Below, in pieces: positions 52,886 through 61,603 of a stretch of DNA of 64,000 bases; the stretch's first letter is position 1; every line of letters starts with the position of its first letter. The translations under genes were made by a program, and so were the position numbers. The DNA is from Paenibacillus harenae DSM 16969 (GTDB taxonomy: Bacteria > Bacillota > Bacilli > Paenibacillales > Paenibacillaceae): NCBI RefSeq assembly GCF_000422465.1, contig NZ_AULV01000014.1, positions 124,001 through 188,000 on the forward strand, written 5' to 3'. Below the pieces are notes generated by a model that was not told the DNA's origin, did not search any database, and worked only from the letters and a program-made list of their open reading frames with translations.

Positions 52886-53313
52886 AAAAAATTATTTCGT
52901 CTTATTTTATTACCGTTGTAGGCGTGGGACTACTTGCAGTTGGTCTGTATTTCATCAAAACAATTGAAGATCCACAAGGAATGCTGCGCGCGTTGCCTTA
53001 TATCTTCGTCGGGCTTGGCTGTGGTATTTTCGGTCACGGTATGGGAGAAATAGTCATCCGAAGCGCTAAGAAGAAAAATCCCGCCGCAGCGAAGCAGCTA
53101 GAGATTGAAATGAAAGATGAGCGTAATTTGGCAATCGCTAATCGGGCAAAAGCGAAAGCATATGACATGATGGTTTTTGTGCTTGGAGCCTTAATTACAA
53201 CATTTGCCTTGATGGCTATAGATTTAATAATGGTATTGCTATTGGTTTTTGCCTATCTGCTTTTCGTTGGATATAACACTTATTACCGTTTCAAGTACCA
53301 TAAAGAGATGTGA
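52882..53313 (+). CDS. membrane protein cotranscribed with HTH regulator (DUF2178-like)
   Basis: A 143-residue protein with four membrane segments (about 8-26, 38-54, 95-112 and 114-135). A cytoplasmic stretch contains AKQLEIEMKDERNLAIANRAKAKAYD, a pattern of small regulator-linked membrane proteins in Firmicutes. It overlaps the XRE gene by 4 bp. Such pairs are common, and the membrane protein may sequester or sense for the regulator. Function is unknown. Confidence 0.85.
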   Translation: MKKIISSYFITVVGVGLLAVGLYFIKTIEDPQGMLRALPYIFVGLGCGIFGHGMGEIVIRSAKKKNPAAAKQLEIEMKDERNLAIANRAKAKAYDMMVFVLGALITTFALMAIDLIMVLLLVFAYLLFVGYNTYYRFKYHKEM

Positions 53314-53338
53314 AGAAAAATATGAAGGAATGATGACG

Positions 53339-53533
53339 ATGACAATGACGAAATTATCTTATAGTGGTTTAAAATATGGAGAAAGTGATGTGGAAGTAAA
53401 ATTATTGGTGGATATACAAAATGATTGGTTTGAGATAATGCATACCAAGGAAGTGTCTCAAGTCATGAATAAATCAACAGGTGAATATATCGTAGTCAAA
53501 CGAAACACCTTGAAATTTGAGGTTGTTTCATAA
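53339..53533 (+). CDS. small protein of unknown function
   Basis: A 64-residue acidic protein. ATG 53339 has AAGGA 9 nt upstream; ATG 53330 and 53333 are alternatives. Composition is soluble (KLSYSGLKYGESDVEVKLL), with no membrane segment or known motif. It lies 25 bp after the membrane protein gene on the same strand and may be third in that operon. The ribosome site is moderate. Confidence 0.5.
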   Translation: MTMTKLSYSGLKYGESDVEVKLLVDIQNDWFEIMHTKEVSQVMNKSTGEYIVVKRNTLKFEVVS

Positions 53534-53947
53534 TACATTGAACCGGATTTCGACGAGACGCTACGACAGTATCTGGTCGTCGCGGCCCCCTCCACCGACA
53601 AGGTGAACAGGGCTGGCTTTTCTTTGTCAGACATTAGTATCCCTCGCCCTTCACCCTTTATGGTCTGGGGTCGCTCGTACATTCGACGATCCTTTTCCGC
53701 GTTTTACTGGCGCATTGTGAAAATAACTGGCTGCAGCACGCCGCCGCGGATACTTGTTTTGTACAGATGTCTTAGGAATAGCCCGGAAAAGCCCCTGGCC
53801 TATTCTTTCGAGAAGGTGGCCATGATCTGTGCCGGACCACCCAAAAAACGATGACCTAATGAACCTCTCCAGCGTTTCCTCGGCCCTAATCCTACTCACA
53901 AAATTTACAAACCCATGCCCCGCAAGGAACTACGAAAAAACTTGCCC
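53534..53947. other. intergenic region with degraded coding-like sequence
   Basis: About 400 bp with a GC-rich stretch unlike its AT-rich left neighbour. Partial open frames exist on both strands (plus 53603-53854, minus 53651-53899 and 53458-53682), including a minus ATG at 53635 with GAGGG upstream, but none has a full gene signature or a family that I know. It may be the remnant of a displaced gene. Confidence 0.35.
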
Positions 53948-53990
53948 TTTTATGGTACGGTTCAGCGTATCACTCTAACGGCGAATTTTG
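53948..53990 (+). repeat. dispersed intergenic repeat, copy 3
   Basis: TTTTATGGTACGGTTCAGCG, then TATCACTCTAACGGCGAATTTTG, the right two thirds of the family consensus. Confidence 0.6.
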
Positions 53991-54037
53991 ATGTCCTTGT
54001 TCAAGATTCTCAATTTTCAAGGAAAAAGGTAAACCTA

Positions 54038-54071
54038 TACAAAAAATCACGTCCTCCAAGGGAGAACGTGA
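54038..54071 (-). terminator. rho-independent terminator of the sortase gene
   Basis: On the minus strand ATCACGTTCTCC pairs with GGAGGACGTGAT (12 bp, one G-T) around CTT, followed by TTTTTT. It lies 34 bp beyond the sortase stop. Confidence 0.88.
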
Positions 54072-54104
54072 TATAAAGCAGCTTGACTCCTTGTTTCAAC
54101 ATCG

Positions 54105-54884
54105 TCATGTACGCTTTCGGGCAACTACCGCTAACCGACCGTTTTCGGTCGAGTACTCGCACGTAGACAGTACAATAAGCTTGTCGCCATACTGGGCTGT
54201 CACGCCCGTGTCGTAAAGAGCGAGTTTTTTGATGTTCTGAACATACGAATCGAACTCGGCGGGCGTACTTGCCTTCTCAATCCGGTAATATTTAAACACG
54301 TCGTCCGATTTGCGATAAACTTTTGACAGAATAACGGCAACAATCTCATACTCTTCCCTTTCGTAAAGCGTGCTGAATTCGAACGCAGCATGCTCCTTAT
54401 AAAAGCTTTCTTTTTTATACTCCAACAAATCTGCAAACATCGTGCCGCTTTTCATGTGATGCCCGTGAATCAACAAAATGTCCGAACCGTTGATCCTGCT
54501 GTGCTCGTCCAAAAAAGGGAGGCCGCTTTTGCTTTTCTTTTTATCGAAATCATGATTGAGATAGTACTCCGCATCCTGTAGGTTCTGCATAATCGGGTAC
54601 TCAATTCGAGTACCGTCAATCTTCAGCCAACCGGCGATGTCCGGGTTTCTCTCGTATAGCTCTTGAAATTCGGGGAGCATGACCGGCTCATGCGTTTTCG
54701 TGATCGTAGGGGAGGGCAGTGCCTCCCCAACGCCTTTGTCCGACTCTTTCTCCCATACTCTGGTCAGCTCTTCGATTTTCCGTTGCTCATCATAATTCTG
54801 CAAGAGAATTCTCGCAACAGCGACGAGAGAAAATACCAACAGAAGGAAGGAAACGGCGATAAGAATTTTTTTGATTCTACTCAT
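54105..54884 (-). CDS. srtB: class B sortase
   Basis: A 259-residue transpeptidase with an N-terminal membrane anchor at residues 7-28 and a catalytic domain from about residue 75. The triad is His142 in LIHGHHMKSG, Cys242 in VLSTCEYSTENGR and Arg250. LKIDGTRIEYPIMQ and TLYEREEYEIVAVI are typical of SrtB. It starts 19 bp after the gene for a large VPKTG-ending surface protein and should anchor that protein to peptidoglycan. AAAGGCGG lies upstream. A terminator follows, so the two genes form one unit. Confidence 0.93.
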   Translation of the reverse strand: MSRIKKILIAVSFLLLVFSLVAVARILLQNYDEQRKIEELTRVWEKESDKGVGEALPSPTITKTHEPVMLPEFQELYERNPDIAGWLKIDGTRIEYPIMQNLQDAEYYLNHDFDKKKSKSGLPFLDEHSRINGSDILLIHGHHMKSGTMFADLLEYKKESFYKEHAAFEFSTLYEREEYEIVAVILSKVYRKSDDVFKYYRIEKASTPAEFDSYVQNIKKLALYDTGVTAQYGDKLIVLSTCEYSTENGRLAVVARKRT

Positions 54885-54903
54885 TTTCTTACCGCCTTTC
54901 CGG

Positions 54904-57900
54904 TTACTGGATATGCTTTTTCTTCTTGCTGCCCTGCAGGCAGAGTCCGATCGTAATCAAGGACATCAGCGCCAAAGCCATATAGAAGATTGGCGATGTG
55001 CTGTTATCCCCTGTTTTCGGAACATCGTCCAGCTCGTTGTCCACGCTGCCGGCTAAGTTGTTGCCGTTGTCGGTTCCGTTGTCTACGTTGCCGGTTCCGT
55101 TGTCTACGTTTCCAGCTCCATTGTCCACGTCGCCGGTTCCGTTGTCTACATTGCCAGCTCCGTTGTCGCCTTCGCCGGTTCCGTTGTCTACGTTGCCAGC
55201 CCCGTTGTTGCCATCACCGGTTCCATTGTCGCCAATATCGGTTCCGTTGTCGCCTTCACCTAGTTCGGGTCCAGGATTCGACGGCTCAGGTCCGGGGCTC
55301 ACGGGTCCGCCGCCACCGCCGTCGGAAACTATCGGTTTCATCTGTATATCATAGCGTACAATGTCGAGTCCGACCGAGATGATGGTGCTCGTATACGTTT
55401 CATACCCGGCTTTCGTTACAACCAGATAGTAATCCGTGTTCGGGAACACCATGTACGCATATGCGCCGTTTGCGTCGCTGTTCTGGCTTGGGCTGGCGTT
55501 ATCGTTCGGAGCAAAGCCCGGAATCGCAGGCAACGTTACTTTCGTGCCCGGCACGATACCGTTCGCCGTGTTCTTCGGCGTATCCGCATAGTACAGCGTT
55601 ACTTCGGCGCCTTCGATCGTTGCCCCAGTCGTTTCGTCCGTAATGATGCCATACGGGTCAACGAGCTCCTGAGAAATATTCAACTCTCCGTTTGCCTTCA
55701 CGTCCAGTTCCGCATCCCGAATGACCGTCAGTTCAATGCCCGGCGCAACTTCGTAACGCACTTCCATCTTATAGCTCTCCGCGGATAAACCATCCACGGA
55801 GAATGCGCCGTTCGGTTGCAAACCGAATGCTTTCGGAGCGCCGTTCTGATCCGCAATATATTGGCCGTTCGCATCCCGTAAATAAATGCGCATCTTGCCG
55901 GCGAGCTCGCCGTTCAACAGCGAAGACTGCCCTTCGGGCTGCTTCAGGAGAACGACGCCTACAGCCGTAATGTGCGCCGGAACCAGCTCGCCGCCCTTCA
56001 CATTGCTGTCAACTTGCGCTTTTTGCGTGAAAACAATCGACTCGTGGGCTCCGTTGATTTCGATCGTCTTCGTGAAGCTGATCGTATAATCGCCGCCATA
56101 CGGCACAGGGAGGAAGTACCAGCCCGCGGCATCGGTCGTGATCGTGTGCTTCTCGCCATTCGTCTCGTTGGTGACGACAACGGTCGCATTCGGAATGACT
56201 TCGCCCGTTGTGTTGTCGCGCAGCACCCCGGTGATGGCCGCCGGTACAGCGGTTACCTTCGTGGCGGCGGTCAATTTCCCTTCGGTCAGACTGTCCGCCA
56301 TAGCCGTGATGTGATGGTCCTCAGGCGTTGTTGCGTCCAGCTTCGGAGGTGTATAAGGGATGACCGCTTTTCCTTGCGCATCGGTCCTTGCTTTTACTTC
56401 CGAGTTATCCGGCAGTGTAAAGACGATCTCCGTGTCCGCAACCGGCTTGCCTTCATAATCGGTCAAAGCGGCCGTCAGTTCCGAAGGCGTCTTGCCGTCG
56501 CCGGGAACGATCTCAGGGTTTGCCGTCAGCGTCAGATTGCCGGGGAGATACCTCGCATTGATGAAGCGAGCTTCGTCAATCCGGTTCTCCGTGATCGTGC
56601 CGCTATACGCCCGATTCACCGGATCGGCGGTGTAACCGTCGCCCGAATAATCGGTCTGGGTAACGATATAGCGGTCCCCGCTCGGAATGCCTTCAATGGC
56701 GGCGGTTTCCCCATGTTTAAGGGTGATCTTATCGTCCGACTTGATCGTTCCCTTCGTGCCGTCCGACTTCGTGTAGGTATACGCCTCATCTGCATCGGCG
56801 TCCGGGAATTGGACAGTAAACGCAAATTGTTTATTCTTGTCCGCCCCGCTGCCGACTACTGTCTCGCCGATCAGCAGACCGCCGTACACCATCCGCGTGT
56901 TGACGACCTCCTCTTTATGGTCGCCCTCCTCGGCAATGGTGCCGGTCGTTTGCCGGTCCGGCCAAGTCGTTGTGTAGCCGTCATTCGTGTAATCCGCTTC
57001 GATGACGGTATAGGTCGTATCCTTTGGAATCCCATCGATGACGGCAGTTTCCCCATGCTTGAGGAAGATCTTTCCTCCGGGCCCAATGGTTCCTGTCGGA
57101 CCGCCCGATGTCGTATACGTATACGTCATGCCCGCACCCGCGCCACCGAAAGTGACGGTGAACTCGAACGCCTTGTTCTTGTCCCCGCGATTGCCCGCGA
57201 CCGTCTTCCCGATCGTCAGCTTGCCGGGAAGGTACTTGGCGTTGACGAACTTCACTTCGACCGTTTCATTCGCCACGATGCTGCCGGTGCGCGTCAGATT
57301 CTCCGGATTGGTAGCGTAGCCCTCGCCCGTGTAATTCTTCTGGACGATGGTATAGGTGATGCCATCCGGGATATCCTTGATGGTAATGGTCTGGCCGCCT
57401 TTCAGCGTAACGGTTCCGCCGCTGGCCACGGTGCCGCTTGTTGCGCCGGAATAGGCATAAGACTTCCCGTTGCCAAAGGTAATCGTATATTCAAATGTCT
57501 TGTTCGGGTCCGCCCCTTTCCCCTCTATCGCCGTGTCCAGCCTCAAATCGCCGGGCACCCACACCGGGGTTGGAACAACCAGCGGTTTGGCGCTGGTTAC
57601 CTCCACCCCGTCAACCCAGATGGGATTAAAAGGAGTGGACGCCACACGCACCTGATAAACCGTCGTGGTCGGCAAATAGGTGGTCTCGTCAATATAAGTC
57701 TGCTTGAGCACGTAAAGCCCCGCTTTGGCAAAAAGGCTAAGCTTGCCGTCCGCACCTGTAGTTCCACCGGTGACCTCTGTTATGCCGTCGGGTTCATACA
57801 GCTTGAATTTTACGCCGCCCAGCGGCTTGCCTTCCGGATTGAACTTGATCAGATCCAGCTTGCCTTGGGTATCCGCGCTGCCTCCTATGTCAGTGTTGTC

Positions 57901-60900
57901 GACCGCGTATTCGCTTTTGGCGCTGATGTTCGTCAGGGTGTCATCGCCCATCAGTTTAATCTCGTTGCCCGCCTTTCCGCTGCTGGGCAATTCGGTGACC
58001 TCGGTCTGATATACCATCTGGTAGAGCCGGTTCGGATCCGCCATGCGGAAAATCAATCGTGTTACGCCGTTCTCTGTGACGGCTTCAACCTTGACCTCGG
58101 GGTCGGGGCCGGTCAAATCCAGCGCCTCGCCATCCCTCGTCAGCCCGCCGCTCGTCGTCAACTTGGCGCGGTACACCGCCATGTCAGGGCGTCGGAGCGA
58201 GAGGTTCCCATTCTCGTCCTTACGCAACGCCAGCCCTTCGCCAAGTGTATCCTGGAGATACACGCCGTCCTTCATCTCGAAGGGCGGGGTGTAATTCACC
58301 GTCCACTCCAGCACGCCAGGGTTCGGCTTGGTCACCGATTTGCCCAGCGTCTGCATTGGGACAATGACCTTAAGGCTGTCTTTGACTGTGGAAGGCTCAT
58401 CTCCCCATGTGATTTTCATATCGGCGGTGTTCGTCACCTCATGCTTTGCATCGCCTGTTTCAAAGTATTGACGCAGGGCCGTCTCGGTGGGTCTCGCTTT
58501 AACAAGAATGACATAAGGACTTTCCAGCTTGGTAAAAGAAAAGGTGCCCATGTTCCCTGCGGCGGAGAAGCTTACGAGACCACTTGGATCGGAAATAAGC
58601 GTCCCTGCGCTAACCGTCGCTCCATACTCTGCGCGGCTTCCTTTGTAAATCGCAAAAGCCTGCCCCTCCGAATAAGGAACAAACTCCCAGCCCTCGGGCA
58701 GGGTATCGACGAGTTTGATGTCGCTGGCAACGTGATTGCCGCCATGCTTTGCCATCTCCTCGGTCTTCAGGCCGTTCATATTGACCGACAGCCGGAAGGT
58801 CACCGTCTTGGTCACCTGATCATAGGCTGCCAATGTATAGGCTGCGTTAGCGTCGTCTCGAATGTAATGGTGGACATTTCCAGGAACGAAAGATGTCCCT
58901 TCCGGTTTTGACGCAAAGAGCATCTGCTTGGCCAGCATACCGCTGTTGACTTGGAGATGAGGCCGATTTGAATCACGTGTCCGGCTTGCACCTTCAAACA
59001 GGGACGCCTGATTATAGTGAGCAATAGAGTTATTGCCCGCGAAGTGCTGCCACTGCGTCATCAGGGAATTAAATGTGAAGGAACTGGGACTATCGGTATT
59101 GTATCCGGTGACCTGAAGCAAGTCGGCGACAGGCTTCCCATCCTGTAATAGTGTGTATACCTGATGCGTTAAGCCGTCACTCGACTGAAAGGAACCGGAG
59201 TGAAACCGCTGGTGGTATCTCGGCCCGTTGTTCCCCTTCAATTGATCCAGAATTCCAGGGTCAATCGCCGGGCTGGCGGTAACCTTGGCGAAGTCGATGG
59301 AACTCGCATCCCCATACACCAGCAGATCGTACACCGCACCGTCCGGAAGGGCCTCCTGAGGCGTAAGGGTAACCTTCCACGGCAATATGCCCAAACCAAG
59401 GACATCACCGGTACCCGCGCCCTTTGTCAGGGTATGGGCGCCAATGGTGACAGTGGCGGAATCCTTCACAGTTGCTTGGTCATTGTCCTGTACGGTATTG
59501 ACATCCAGCTTCCACTGGGCGGTGGCCGTATTGGGGAAGCTGGTGGTACTGCCCGTAATTTCGGACACAATAATCAGCCGGATCGGGCCGTTTACCTCAC
59601 CGAACGAATAAACACCGTTTGCGCCGGGGGTAATCGGCGTTGTTGTTGCTGACCAGTTATTTATGGTACTGTCCCACGACTGCCATGCGGCGGATCTCCA
59701 GGCAAGTCCGGCCGGCAGGACATCGGTGATCGTGAAGTCTATCAGACCCTGCTTGCTGTAATTCTTGTTGACATCAATCGTCCATGTAATGGTACGCGGG
59801 TCTGCGGAACTCGACCGCTTGTCCAGAACGCCGCTCTTCTGAATCCAGTCGGGCCTGAAGATGACGCGCCACGAATTCGAGGAAAGCAGCTTATTACCTG
59901 ACTTATCCCTCAGCTCCGCGGTATTGGTGACGGTCTGGTTCCCGCTAGCGGCGTTATACTCCGTGTAATACTTCGCCTTGGGAATCCACGTCTTGAAGGT
60001 GACGACCGCCTTGTCGCCGGAGCCCGCGGGAAAGGTGTAGGCCAGCGCATTCGTCGTACCGCTGTCTGGTGTCGCCGCACTGCCGTTAACCTCGAGGGAC
60101 CCCTCCACATAGGTGCCCGCCTGAACCGGATCAAGCAAGTCATAGAACTTTAGCTCGTCCAGCGGCTGCGGGATGGTAGGGTCAAACAGATCCGTGGCGG
60201 CAATATCCACCTGCCACTTGATTGTACCCTCTACAAAATCCGCCTGATTGATCCAGTTGTTATCGGAAGCGTTGCTATTGGACTTCTTTGTGATGCTGTA
60301 AGCAGGCGTGATATCAGGGTTATCGAGAATGTATCCCGCCCCGAAAATGTTAATCGGCTTTTGCTCGCCATAGTTGATGCCCGTCACATCCGCCTTCGCG
60401 GTGGATTCAAAGCCGAAGGTGATGTTGCTCCCCTGACCGTTGAAAAAGCGCTCGTCGCCGTCAAACACCACCTTGATGCCCTCTTCGGAGAAATAGGCGG
60501 TTCCGATTTTGAAGCCCGACTTTTCCATCAGCGTCATGGTGGCCTCCGGCAGAATCACTTCCGGAAAGTAGGTCCCTTTGTCCAGCATCACCCAGTCGCC
60601 ATACAAAATGACCGTGCTGCCATCCACCGTGTTCGGGTCGGCGGCGTCACCCTTCACCGGAACCTTGATGCCGCTTGATCTCAGGGAGAAGGGCTTTCTG
60701 CCGTGAATGGCATTACCCGTCTCTACGATATTCCCGTCCTGTGCGACTACCAGCGGAAAGGGCGAATTCTCTCCCATCAGCACCGACGTTTTGTCCGCCG
60801 GGCCTGCCGCCATCGCTGCGGAAGTGGCTGGCGCATCGTACACCGCCTCAGTCACCGACGGTTCGTCCGCGCTCGGCGAGCCGGAATCGCCTGATACACT

Positions 60901-61002
60901 TTCCGCATATGCAGCAGCAGAGAACGTCACCGTCTGCAAGACTAGCAAAACCGCTAGGCAGAAAGATAGCACTGCTTTACCTAAACTTCGTTTTCGTTTC
61001 AA
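54904..61002 (-). CDS. giant sortase-anchored multi-domain surface protein
   Basis: A 2032-residue protein starting at TTG 61002 after GGAGGAG. It has a signal peptide (residues 1-32) and a large N-terminal region with DUF11/Cna-like beta domains (to about 1070). Next comes a SpaA/Cna-B-type module (about 1080-1165, GGVKFKLYEPDG) and three DUF5979-type repeats (about 1180-1490, each with KTFEYTITFG- or KAFEFTVTFG-like openings and an ITIKDIP/AVIDGIP core). Then follow a Big_1-like domain (about 1495-1590, LTLTANPEIVPGDGKTPSEL) and carboxypeptidase-regulatory-like folds (about 1595-1870). A low-complexity NVDNGTG repeat stalk (about 1915-1993) leads to sorting signal VPKTG (1994-1998), a membrane segment and KKKK tail. 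Cna/DUF11 folds suggest intramolecular isopeptide bonds. Likely an adhesin or cell-surface scaffold anchored by the adjacent sortase. Confidence 0.92.
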   Translation of the reverse strand: MKRKRSLGKAVLSFCLAVLLVLQTVTFSAAAYAESVSGDSGSPSADEPSVTEAVYDAPATSAAMAAGPADKTSVLMGENSPFPLVVAQDGNIVETGNAIHGRKPFSLRSSGIKVPVKGDAADPNTVDGSTVILYGDWVMLDKGTYFPEVILPEATMTLMEKSGFKIGTAYFSEEGIKVVFDGDERFFNGQGSNITFGFESTAKADVTGINYGEQKPINIFGAGYILDNPDITPAYSITKKSNSNASDNNWINQADFVEGTIKWQVDIAATDLFDPTIPQPLDELKFYDLLDPVQAGTYVEGSLEVNGSAATPDSGTTNALAYTFPAGSGDKAVVTFKTWIPKAKYYTEYNAASGNQTVTNTAELRDKSGNKLLSSNSWRVIFRPDWIQKSGVLDKRSSSADPRTITWTIDVNKNYSKQGLIDFTITDVLPAGLAWRSAAWQSWDSTINNWSATTTPITPGANGVYSFGEVNGPIRLIIVSEITGSTTSFPNTATAQWKLDVNTVQDNDQATVKDSATVTIGAHTLTKGAGTGDVLGLGILPWKVTLTPQEALPDGAVYDLLVYGDASSIDFAKVTASPAIDPGILDQLKGNNGPRYHQRFHSGSFQSSDGLTHQVYTLLQDGKPVADLLQVTGYNTDSPSSFTFNSLMTQWQHFAGNNSIAHYNQASLFEGASRTRDSNRPHLQVNSGMLAKQMLFASKPEGTSFVPGNVHHYIRDDANAAYTLAAYDQVTKTVTFRLSVNMNGLKTEEMAKHGGNHVASDIKLVDTLPEGWEFVPYSEGQAFAIYKGSRAEYGATVSAGTLISDPSGLVSFSAAGNMGTFSFTKLESPYVILVKARPTETALRQYFETGDAKHEVTNTADMKITWGDEPSTVKDSLKVIVPMQTLGKSVTKPNPGVLEWTVNYTPPFEMKDGVYLQDTLGEGLALRKDENGNLSLRRPDMAVYRAKLTTSGGLTRDGEALDLTGPDPEVKVEAVTENGVTRLIFRMADPNRLYQMVYQTEVTELPSSGKAGNEIKLMGDDTLTNISAKSEYAVDNTDIGGSADTQGKLDLIKFNPEGKPLGGVKFKLYEPDGITEVTGGTTGADGKLSLFAKAGLYVLKQTYIDETTYLPTTTVYQVRVASTPFNPIWVDGVEVTSAKPLVVPTPVWVPGDLRLDTAIEGKGADPNKTFEYTITFGNGKSYAYSGATSGTVASGGTVTLKGGQTITIKDIPDGITYTIVQKNYTGEGYATNPENLTRTGSIVANETVEVKFVNAKYLPGKLTIGKTVAGNRGDKNKAFEFTVTFGGAGAGMTYTYTTSGGPTGTIGPGGKIFLKHGETAVIDGIPKDTTYTVIEADYTNDGYTTTWPDRQTTGTIAEEGDHKEEVVNTRMVYGGLLIGETVVGSGADKNKQFAFTVQFPDADADEAYTYTKSDGTKGTIKSDDKITLKHGETAAIEGIPSGDRYIVTQTDYSGDGYTADPVNRAYSGTITENRIDEARFINARYLPGNLTLTANPEIVPGDGKTPSELTAALTDYEGKPVADTEIVFTLPDNSEVKARTDAQGKAVIPYTPPKLDATTPEDHHITAMADSLTEGKLTAATKVTAVPAAITGVLRDNTTGEVIPNATVVVTNETNGEKHTITTDAAGWYFLPVPYGGDYTISFTKTIEINGAHESIVFTQKAQVDSNVKGGELVPAHITAVGVVLLKQPEGQSSLLNGELAGKMRIYLRDANGQYIADQNGAPKAFGLQPNGAFSVDGLSAESYKMEVRYEVAPGIELTVIRDAELDVKANGELNISQELVDPYGIITDETTGATIEGAEVTLYYADTPKNTANGIVPGTKVTLPAIPGFAPNDNASPSQNSDANGAYAYMVFPNTDYYLVVTKAGYETYTSTIISVGLDIVRYDIQMKPIVSDGGGGGPVSPGPEPSNPGPELGEGDNGTDIGDNGTGDGNNGAGNVDNGTGEGDNGAGNVDNGTGDVDNGAGNVDNGTGNVDNGTDNGNNLAGSVDNELDDVPKTGDNSTSPIFYMALALMSLITIGLCLQGSKKKKHIQ
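55024..55260 (-). repeat. tandem repeat encoding the cell-wall stalk
   Basis: Units of 18-36 bp such as GGTTCCGTTGTCTACGTTGC (plus-strand reading) recur about a dozen times and encode NVDNGTG/NVDNGAG units. Such tracts vary in copy number by slippage. Confidence 0.88.
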
Positions 61003-61371
61003 TAAAAAAACTCCTCCGTTCCTGAAATTGCCGAGATCTTTGGCGACAGCAAGATCATCTGCCAGATATAACGCTCAAGCGAATAGACATATGCTATTGC
61101 TTGATCCCACCGGCCCTTACATCATCGAAATCTTTCGGAGTTTCGGATGAAAGGGTAAATACCGTGGACGTGCAGGCCGTTGATCATGCTTAGTAACTTT
61201 CTTTCTCTCTTCTTCGATCTTCTTCGCCACATACATACTGTAAATTACAAAATTCGCCAATTTCACACAGCACATTTCACCATTATATTACTGGGACCTA
61301 TACAAAATCTAGACAACTCCTTGATAATAGAAAGCGTGGACTACATTACCCCCTTAAGGTCGTTCCAACCC

Positions 61372-61427
61372 AAATTTCACCGTCACTTATGACGGCTCAG
61401 CTTAATGGGTCTATCGGCGAAAAATTG
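61372..61427 (+). repeat. dispersed intergenic repeat, copy 4
   Basis: AAATTTCACCGTCACTTATG, then ACGGCTCAGCTTAATGGGTC and TATCGGCGAAAAATTG. It is the most complete copy and precedes the same hairpin as copy 2. Confidence 0.72.
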
Positions 61428-61455
61428 AAAAAGGAGCCGCCGCGGCAGCTCCTTT
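61427..61455 (-). terminator. rho-independent terminator of the GC-rich hydrolase gene
   Basis: On the minus strand AAAGGAGC pairs with GCTCCTTT around a CCGCGG-centred loop, followed by TTCAATTTTT. It matches the araR terminator hairpin closely. Confidence 0.75.
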
Positions 61456-61477
61456 CGCTATTTTCATTGAAATGTTG

Positions 61478-61520
61478 AAAATATCGCCGTCACTTAGGAT
61501 GGTCTCCTCGCTGTTTGAAA
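61478..61520 (+). repeat. dispersed intergenic repeat, copy 5 (partial)
   Basis: AAAATATCGCCGTCACTTAG, then ATGGTCTCCTCG, the left half of the consensus; the right half has diverged. Confidence 0.5.
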
Positions 61521-61603
61521 CGGCATAACCGCATACGCCGCCGACGCGCCTCTTCATCCACAGCAGCTGCTATAAGGGCGAGTAGGTACTGTCGCGGATG
61601 TCC

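Larger units (their letters stand above)
61003..61603. other. intergenic region upstream of the surface protein, with two dispersed repeats
   Basis: It contains the surface-protein leader (61003-61200), where no strong promoter was recognised, and AT-rich sequence to 61350. Repeat copies lie at 61372-61427 and 61478-61520 and a terminator at 61427-61455. No gene is accepted. Confidence 0.6.

Noticed and set aside
55972..58911. 979-codon ORF on the plus strand opposite the surface protein gene
   Set aside because: It is antisense to a gene with clear domains, signal peptide and sorting signal. It has no ribosome site, and its Arg-rich composition is a reflection of the codon use of the true gene.
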